Below, one piece after another: positions 6,799-10,506 of a stretch of DNA of 10,506 nucleotides (the stretch's first letter is position 1; each line of letters starts with the position of its first letter). The position numbers and the translations under genes were made by a program. The notes below the pieces were generated by a model. It was not told the DNA's origin, ran no database searches, and was given only the letters and a program-made list of their open reading frames with translations. The DNA is from CAYTID01 sp964437735 (GTDB lineage Bacteria > Bacteroidota > Ignavibacteria > UBA10030 > BY39). The stretch lies in assembly GCA_964437735.1 (NCBI GenBank), contig CAYTID010000077.1, forward strand, positions 1-10,506, given 5' to 3'.

Positions 6799-8981
6799 TG
6801 AAACTATTCCTCGATTCGATATTTTTCAGTTACGGTCAAATCTTTTTTTCCAGCAGAAAATGGTTTGGGATTGTTGCCATGGGGGCAACATTCGTCATAC
6901 CAAAGTTAGGATTGATGGCATTACTCGCTGTTGTGATATCGAATCTCCTTGCAGTAATGTTAAAATTTGATAGGACAAAAATCAGGAGCGGATTTTACGG
7001 ATTTAACGGTATTTTATTCGGAGCCGCTGCATCATTTTACTTTGAGCTTAGTCCATTTCTACTGATGATCATTCCTGTTTTTATAATCATCACTTTCTTT
7101 ATCTCTGCGGCGTTGGAGCATTATCTGGCTTCAGCCTTCAATTTACCCGGACTGAGTCTCCCTTTTGTGTTTTCCCTATACATTTTTTTTATTTTTTTAG
7201 GAAATTATGATTTCATTCATTACAAGTATTTTGAATTTACAGGCTTCGACNNNNNNNNNNNNNNNNNNNNNNNNNNNNNNNNNNNNNNNNNNNNNNNNNT
7301 TCTTCCGCCGCTTGCGGTTACTTATCTAAAATCCATCTCGCTTATTCTTTTTCAATCGAGTGTAATTTCCGGATTGATATTGACTATCGCAATAATTTTC
7401 TTTTCAAGAATATTATTTTTATTAAGCGTAGCAGCCTTTTTACTTAATTACTTTTTCCTGCACATTGTTTTGTTTGAGCAAAATGAAACTGTTCTGATAT
7501 TAACGAGCTTTAACTCAATCTTAACCGCATTCGCTCTGGGTGGAAGTCTGATTATTTCCTCCCGGAAAAGTATTTTTTTAATTACTCTATCTACACTTAT
7601 TGTTATTATATTTACGGTTTTCTTTATAAAGCTGCTCTCCGTTGTACAGCTCCCGGTTTTAGTGCTCCCATTTAATATCGTTGTTTTGTCAACTTTATAC
7701 ACTCTGAAATTCAGACAGGAACACACTGATTTTGTTTTGTTATATTTCCAGCCCGGTACTCCGGAAGAAAATTATTATTATCACAATAACAGGAAGTTTA
7801 GATTCGATAAATTTAAAACACTCGCTCCTCAACTCCCCTTCTTCGGTTTATGGAATGTTATGCAGGGACATAACGGTAAACTGACTCACAAAAACGATTG
7901 GCAGTATGCTTACGACTTTGCGGTTATTGACAACAAGGATTCGCAATTTACTGATAAAGGTAACACTTTAACAGATTATTACTGTTATAAACTTCCTGTT
8001 GCTTCTCCCCTTGATGGTAAAATTGTAAAAGTGACAGACGGAATACAAAATAATACTCTCGGCGAGGTAAATATTGAGAAAAATTGGGGTAACACCATTA
8101 TCATTGAGCATGGAACCGATATTTATTCTTCCCTCTCTCATCTTGAACCTGATTCGATTAAAGTGAAAAAAGGAGACACTATTAAAAAAGGCGACATCGT
8201 TGCGCAATGTGGAAACAGCGGACGTTCCCCTTATCCCCATCTTCATTTTCATTTTCAGATTAACGACAAGCTGGGAGGAAAGACCTTAAAATATCCTTTT
8301 GCCAATTTCATTGAAAAAAAAGGAAATCAATATTTACTGAAGACATTTGAATATCCTGATGAAAACAGTGTTATACAGAACATTGAAATTCACAAAATCA
8401 TTAGTAAAACATACGACTTTAAATTAGGCGACGTTTACAAATTTGAGTGTGAATCAAAAACACATTCATATATTGAAGAATGGGAAATCAAAGTTGATAT
8501 TAATAATAACCAGTACATCGAATCTAACCGGGGCGCTTTTCTTTACTTTTACAAAACCGACACAATATTTTATTCGATAAATTTCGTGGGCAATAAGGAT
8601 TCCGGACTCCACTTCTTTTATCTTGTCTCTCAGCAAATTCCTTTATGTTATCATAAGAATCTTTACTGGCGGGATCAGGTTATCTTATCCTCGCTGCTGA
8701 ATAATTTCGTCAGATACTTCTCCGAATTCTTCATTTTATTTGGTAGTCAGATTAAGGCTGAAGTTACTTATCGATTTGACGATTCGGATGATGATATATA
8801 TAAAATTTTGAGCGCGATCGAAGTATCAGGAAGCGGATTATTTTCTTTCTATAAAAAGCAATTCAACGGCGATATTGTTATCAATGACGATGGATATTTA
8901 GAGTCTTTCGAATTTAAAATAGATAACAAAACTTATTTTAAAGCAAAAATAAAAAAAGAGGTAAATAATGAAAATGAATAA
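6798..8981 (+). CDS. Urea transporter (UT) domain fused to an M23 (LytM-type) metallopeptidase domain, interrupted by an assembly gap
   Basis: A 727-residue inner-membrane fusion. Residues about 1-315 are hydrophobic and match the urea-transporter fold with its internal repeat: GFYGFNGILFGAA (65-77) and NLPGLSLPFVF in the first half, FNSILTAFALGG (238-249) in the second. A 49-N gap replaces residues 152-168; the frame is kept, but the true gap length is unknown. Residues about 360-500 are an M23 peptidase: His364 and Asp373 in THKNDWQYAYDF, VASPLDGKIVKV, His438 (IEHG), His448 (SHLE), KKGDTIKKGDIVAQCGNSG, and H481-L-H483. Zinc ligands are therefore likely intact and the domain should face the periplasm, cutting peptidoglycan or another peptide. 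Residues about 505-727 are soluble and unrecognised. The start overlaps the decarboxylase stop (TAATG), and the end overlaps the TPR gene by 14 bases. No urease or nickel genes are near, so urea as substrate is unproven. Confidence 0.87.
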   Translation: MKLFLDSIFFSYGQIFFSSRKWFGIVAMGATFVIPKLGLMALLAVVISNLLAVMLKFDRTKIRSGFYGFNGILFGAAASFYFELSPFLLMIIPVFIIITFFISAALEHYLASAFNLPGLSLPFVFSLYIFFIFLGNYDFIHYKYFEFTGFDXXXXXXXXXXXXXXXXXLPPLAVTYLKSISLILFQSSVISGLILTIAIIFFSRILFLLSVAAFLLNYFFLHIVLFEQNETVLILTSFNSILTAFALGGSLIISSRKSIFLITLSTLIVIIFTVFFIKLLSVVQLPVLVLPFNIVVLSTLYTLKFRQEHTDFVLLYFQPGTPEENYYYHNNRKFRFDKFKTLAPQLPFFGLWNVMQGHNGKLTHKNDWQYAYDFAVIDNKDSQFTDKGNTLTDYYCYKLPVASPLDGKIVKVTDGIQNNTLGEVNIEKNWGNTIIIEHGTDIYSSLSHLEPDSIKVKKGDTIKKGDIVAQCGNSGRSPYPHLHFHFQINDKLGGKTLKYPFANFIEKKGNQYLLKTFEYPDENSVIQNIEIHKIISKTYDFKLGDVYKFECESKTHSYIEEWEIKVDINNNQYIESNRGAFLYFYKTDTIFYSINFVGNKDSGLHFFYLVSQQIPLCYHKNLYWRDQVILSSLLNNFVRYFSEFFILFGSQIKAEVTYRFDDSDDDIYKILSAIEVSGSGLFSFYKKQFNGDIVINDDGYLESFEFKIDNKTYFKAKIKKEVNNENE
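7251..7299. other. Assembly gap (49 N) inside the UT-M23 gene
   Basis: Forty-nine undetermined bases fall in the middle of the urea-transporter domain. The left flank is rich in T homopolymers (7179-7199), and the right flank has a short GC-rich inverted repeat (CCGCCGCTTGCGG), either of which can break an assembly. The downstream reading frame fits the given length, but the number of N may be an estimate. Confidence 0.97.
8957..8961 (+). promoter_or_regulatory. Ribosome binding site for the TPR gene
   Basis: AGAGG lies 6 bases before the ATG at 8968-8970, within the last codons of the UT-M23 gene. It supports the upstream of the two nearby Met codons (residues 1 and 3) as the start and gives the 14-base overlap between the genes. 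Confidence 0.55.
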
Positions 8982-9612
8982 ATATGTAATATTGAGCTTA
9001 ACCGTAATCGCTGTAATATTAGCATTTTTCACTCATGAAGTATTGACACAAAAAATTGATACTAAAATTACGATATTTCACGAGTCAATAAAAGCGGAAA
9101 GCATTGGCGATTATCAAAAAGCGATTGATAAATTACTTGGCATTTATAAAGAAAATCAGAATGACTATTTGATAAATCTGCGATTAGGCTGGCTATATAA
9201 CTCGATTGAAAAATACAAAGAATCACGCGAATATTATACCAAAGCGGTTGCCGCATCAGACAAGAAAAGCATTGAAGCGTTGCTTGGACTTACACTCCCA
9301 CTCGCAGCGATGAATGAATGGAGTCTTGTGAAGATGACTTATAATGATATTTTAAAAATTGATAATAATAATTATACTGCAAATTTGCGACTTGGTCAGC
9401 TTACCCTGAACGCTGGTGATTATGTATCCGCAAAAGAATTTCTGGAAAAAGCTTATAACAATTATCCTAGCAATTACGACCCGAATTTATCGTTAGGCTA
9501 TACCTATTTTTACCTTGGGGATAAAAAGAAAGCCGAGAATCACTTGAAAAATGCTTTGATGTTTTCTCCCGGCGATTCTCTCGCATTAAAAGGATTAAGC
9601 TTACTCAAATGA
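8968..9612 (+). CDS. Tetratricopeptide-repeat protein with an N-terminal membrane anchor or signal peptide
   Basis: A 214-residue protein. Residues 5-22 (KYVILSLTVIAVILAFFT) are a signal peptide or single membrane anchor, placing the rest in the periplasm. The remainder is about five tandem TPR units (near 34-63, 67-98, 101-131, 136-167, 171-202), with typical features such as LRLGWLYNSIEKYKESREYYTKA split over the second unit, LRLGQLTLNAGDYVSAKEFLEKA in the fourth and LSLGYTYFYLGDKKKAENHLKNA in the fifth. TPR arrays are protein-binding scaffolds; no catalytic residue is expected. It overlaps the UT-M23 gene by 14 bases and the barrel gene by 4, so it probably links the inner-membrane peptidase protein with the outer-membrane protein. 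The TPR call is firm, the partner assignment is inference. Confidence 0.85.
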   Translation: MKMNKYVILSLTVIAVILAFFTHEVLTQKIDTKITIFHESIKAESIGDYQKAIDKLLGIYKENQNDYLINLRLGWLYNSIEKYKESREYYTKAVAASDKKSIEALLGLTLPLAAMNEWSLVKMTYNDILKIDNNNYTANLRLGQLTLNAGDYVSAKEFLEKAYNNYPSNYDPNLSLGYTYFYLGDKKKAENHLKNALMFSPGDSLALKGLSLLK

Positions 9613-10433
9613 AAAATTTAAGATTTGGGTTCCTGTTAGTATATATACTAAGTACCCTTCTATTCATTTTTAAAAACGAAACAGTAGCGAATGGATTAAC
9701 ATTCTATCCATCTGCTTATTTCGTTAAAGGGAATTATTCCGATGAGAGAAGATCGGAGAATTATTCTTTTTACAACACAGTGAAAATCACAGACCGATTT
9801 TATTTTACAGGCGCATTCGAAAAACTGAAACTCACATATACAGATTTCACATTAGGACAAAACAATTATCTTGCCGGCGGATATTTAAACCGCTTTCCAT
9901 TTTTCTTCAAGATATATTATTCGCACATCGATTCCGATGTTCTGGAAATCAACTCCTCCTCTAATCTGATTTCAGGCGAGGTATTTTATTTCATCAAGCC
10001 ATTTTATTTTGGCACCGCATATTCATTTTATAAAATTAATGATGAAGTAAATACAATTTCAAATCAGGTGACGCTAAGGTTGGATTGGATAATTAATCCG
10101 ATAATTTACTTATCAATAAGACCTAATTTCACTCATGCGATTAATAAACAAAAATTTTTATCTTTATCAGGAAAACTGAGTTTTTCACCGACATCAAAAT
10201 TCACTTTAAAAGCAGCCGGAGCAATCGGTAAAAGAATTTATTATTTCGACAACAATCTATTGATTATATTCAACCAGCCTGAGATACAAAAAAGTCTGTT
10301 AACGTTACAGTGTGATTACAATTTATTAGAGGAATTAACTATAACAGGTGGGTTTCAGAAGACTGAATTTAGCGGCTATACAATTAACCATTTCATAATA
10401 GGATTAAAATCGAAAATTAATTTGAAGTTTTAA
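9609..10433 (+). CDS. Probable outer-membrane beta-barrel protein
   Basis: A 274-residue protein of no family I can name. Residues 1-28 are a signal peptide (basic N-terminus, hydrophobic stretch, cut near VANG). The rest is rich in aromatic residues in alternating patterns typical of amphipathic transmembrane strands, separated by short polar turns, for example FYFTGAFEKLKLTYTDF, YFGTAYSFYKI and VTLRLDWIINPIIYLSIRP. It ends in LKF; a C-terminal Phe is the usual signal for insertion by the BAM machinery. Length suits a barrel of roughly 12-14 strands. The ATG overlaps the stop of the TPR gene (ATGA), so expression is coupled. It is the last gene of the operon, 20 bases from a convergent tRNA gene. 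Role could be a pore or structural partner for the TPR and UT-M23 proteins. Confidence 0.65.
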   Translation: MKNLRFGFLLVYILSTLLFIFKNETVANGLTFYPSAYFVKGNYSDERRSENYSFYNTVKITDRFYFTGAFEKLKLTYTDFTLGQNNYLAGGYLNRFPFFFKIYYSHIDSDVLEINSSSNLISGEVFYFIKPFYFGTAYSFYKINDEVNTISNQVTLRLDWIINPIIYLSIRPNFTHAINKQKFLSLSGKLSFSPTSKFTLKAAGAIGKRIYYFDNNLLIIFNQPEIQKSLLTLQCDYNLLEELTITGGFQKTEFSGYTINHFIIGLKSKINLKF

Positions 10434-10453
10434 GCGAAGAATATCATAGGTCG

Positions 10454-10506
<53 letters not shown>

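Noticed and set aside
4143..8981. A urea or carbamoyl-phosphate pathway, from the CarB-like ATP-grasp protein plus the UT domain
   Set aside because: The ATP-grasp protein is one third of CarB length, no carA, urease, arginase or nickel gene is present, and ATP-grasp similarity to CarB is shared by many ligases.

Overview
The window is AT-rich, standard-code bacterial DNA. It most likely comes from the Ignavibacteria/Chlorobi side of the Bacteroidota (FCB) group. The best lineage marker is the secreted protein at 3296-4138, which ends in a type IX secretion (Por) sorting domain opening with an NYPNPFNPNTTI motif, a form common in Ignavibacteria-like genomes. There is no rRNA, CRISPR array, insertion sequence or phage gene. 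A run of 49 N (7251-7299) marks an assembly gap inside one gene.

Left block (8-3103, all minus strand): four closely spaced genes that read as one transcription unit. In transcription order they are a multi-pass acyltransferase-like membrane protein, a free methionine-(R)-sulfoxide reductase (fRMsr, GAF fold), an SDR oxidoreductase of the pteridine-reductase/3-oxoacyl-reductase type with a TTG start, and a LOG-family nucleotide 5'-monophosphate phosphoribohydrolase. The last gene stops 7 bases from the window edge, apparently short of the usual C-terminus of its family.

The intergenic region 3104-3295 is divergent and contains a plausible sigma70-type promoter for each side.

Right block (3296-10433, all plus strand): seven genes with gaps of 4 bases or less, or with overlaps, almost certainly one operon. 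The order is a T9SS-exported protein, a PqqD-like peptide-binding protein, a CarB-like ATP-grasp ligase, a fold-type III PLP decarboxylase, a urea-transporter/M23-peptidase fusion, a TPR protein, and a probable outer-membrane beta-barrel. The decarboxylase carries about 34 extra N-terminal residues that look like a RiPP leader peptide (YERPVITKL...GMMNKFG). A leader-like peptide fused to an enzyme, next to a stand-alone leader-binding PqqD domain and an ATP-grasp ligase but with no radical SAM enzyme in view, is the most interesting part of the window. A working hypothesis is that PqqD holds the leader-tagged decarboxylase so that it works with, or is modified by, the ATP-grasp enzyme, and that the downstream membrane, periplasmic and outer-membrane proteins handle the product at the cell envelope.

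The right edge holds the 3' two thirds of a minus-strand tRNA-Lys(CTT), convergent with the operon.
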